Source of the DNA: JAVHYG01 sp040390025
GTDB taxonomy: Bacteria > Pseudomonadota > Gammaproteobacteria > Diplorickettsiales > Diplorickettsiaceae
Length of the DNA: 64,000 nucleotides
Reading direction: 5' to 3'
Assembly: GCA_040390025.1 (NCBI GenBank)
Contig: JAZJZD010000012.1
Coordinates: forward strand, 1 to 64,000
The notes below the pieces were generated by a model. It was given only the letters and a program-made list of their open reading frames with translations, did no database searches and was not told where the DNA came from. Of the stretch, positions 63,465-64,000 are shown piece by piece (position 1 is the stretch's first letter; every line of letters begins with the position of its first letter). Position numbers and translations under genes: made by a program.

Positions 63465-63953
63465 ATGCAAAAAGCGTTAGCGCGAAAGGTTTTTAGTAAT
63501 CCTATTTACTTTATTGCCTTTGGTTTTGGATCGGGTTTATCGTCTTTTGCACCTGGTACGTGCGGGACCTTAGTAGCGATTCCTTTATATTATCTGATTC
63601 AATCCTTTTCTTTATTGAATTATAGTTTGATTTTGCTACTAGCTATTTTAATCGGTATCTGGATTTGTGACGTTACTGAAAGGAATATTGGAATTCATGA
63701 TTATTCAGGAATTGTTTGGGATGAGATTTGTGGTTTTGGTGTTACGATGTGGGCAGCGCCTCAAGGGTGGGTATGGGTTGTTGCGGGTTTTTTATTATTT
63801 CGCTTTTTTGATATTGTGAAACCCTGGCCTATTGCTTGGATGGATCGCAAATTGCCCGGAGGAATGGGTGTGATGGTTGATGATCTCATGGCCGCTGTTT
63901 ATGCTTGGATCGGTTTGCATTTAATTCACCATTTTTTCTTTATATCAGTTTAA
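63465..63953 (+). CDS. pgpA: Phosphatidylglycerophosphatase A
   Basis: A 162-residue inner membrane enzyme that makes phosphatidylglycerol. Signatures: FGSGLSSFAPGTCGTL (N-terminal), SGIVWDEICGF (conserved DE), and FRFFDIVKPWPIAWMDRKLPGGMGVMVDD (split as FRFFDIVKPWPI at about 115 and GGMGVMVDD about 138). Four hydrophobic segments. The ATG at 63465 with GAGAGA upstream is preferred over a TTG at 63402. It is cut off from thiL by the effector-like gene. Confidence 0.92.
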   Translation: MQKALARKVFSNPIYFIAFGFGSGLSSFAPGTCGTLVAIPLYYLIQSFSLLNYSLILLLAILIGIWICDVTERNIGIHDYSGIVWDEICGFGVTMWAAPQGWVWVVAGFLLFRFFDIVKPWPIAWMDRKLPGGMGVMVDDLMAAVYAWIGLHLIHHFFFISV

Positions 63954-64000
63954 CAGTTGGCTGTATTAGCTTTTAAGGGCACAATCTGTGATTGTTTTAA

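Overview
The window looks like the chromosome of an AT-rich, intracellular gammaproteobacterium of the order Legionellales, closest in style to the Rickettsiella/Diplorickettsia/Coxiella group. This is inferred from the kind of housekeeping proteins (RpoD with an acidic insert, FolK-FolP fusion, split glycine decarboxylase, class Ia RNR with double ATP-cone, ProP-like MFS, EttA), from many proteins that look made for a eukaryotic host (an OTU-type cysteine protease, two eukaryotic-like protein kinases, a protein with tandem metalloprotease-like domains, a 2.4-kilo-residue toxin-like protein), and from a PmrA-like tandem repeat before one kinase gene, as used for Dot/Icm effector genes in Legionella and Coxiella. 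No secretion-system gene lies in the window, so the effector role is inference. No complete insertion sequence, prophage or CRISPR array was seen.

Layout. 1-1000: a decayed island edge (start of an Rpn-type nuclease gene, a small ribbon-helix-helix gene, a frameshifted integrase remnant) next to a tRNA with anticodon CAU. 1.1-9.1 kb: rpoD, divergent folKP, and the glycine cleavage operon gcvT-gcvH-gcvPA-gcvPB. 9.4-16.6 kb: one giant gene of unknown function. 16.5-19.2 kb: parA-parB with a trailing glycosyltransferase. 19.2-21.8 kb: zinc uptake operon znuA-znuC-znuB behind a probable Zur operator. 22-26.3 kb: nrdA and nrdB with a pair of NrdR boxes; nrdR itself is at 57.2 kb. 26.5-36.5 kb: phosphomannomutase, exonuclease III, the OTU-like gene, pncC, infA, clpA, icd, an M50 protease and scpA. 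36.5-40.6 kb: SDR, a protein kinase and an unknown gene. 40.6-44.8 kb: punA, yggX, mutY, asmA-like, NIF3-like. 44.9-47.7 kb: a DUF1338 oxygenase, a HAM1-like pyrophosphatase and an MFS transporter. 47.7-55.5 kb: ettA, tsaE, GT2-GtrA, a second kinase, mutL and miaA on the minus strand. 55.8-64 kb: glyA, nrdR, nusB, thiL, the 1310-residue protease-like gene and pgpA.

How the genes fit together. The gcv genes and glyA link serine/glycine to one-carbon folate units, and folKP supplies folate. nrdAB, nrdR and punA serve nucleotide supply. mutL, mutY, xthA and the HAM1-like enzyme serve genome maintenance. The riboflavin genes that often sit between nrdR and nusB are missing, and amiB is missing between tsaE and mutL, its place taken by a glycosyltransferase and an effector-like kinase.

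The intergenic regions hold two families of short dispersed repeats. Family A (two 126-bp copies with inverted ends) includes one copy lying in frame inside a protein gene. Family B (four copies plus possible relatives) carries nested hairpins; in two copies the loop between the same hairpin arms is in opposite orientation.
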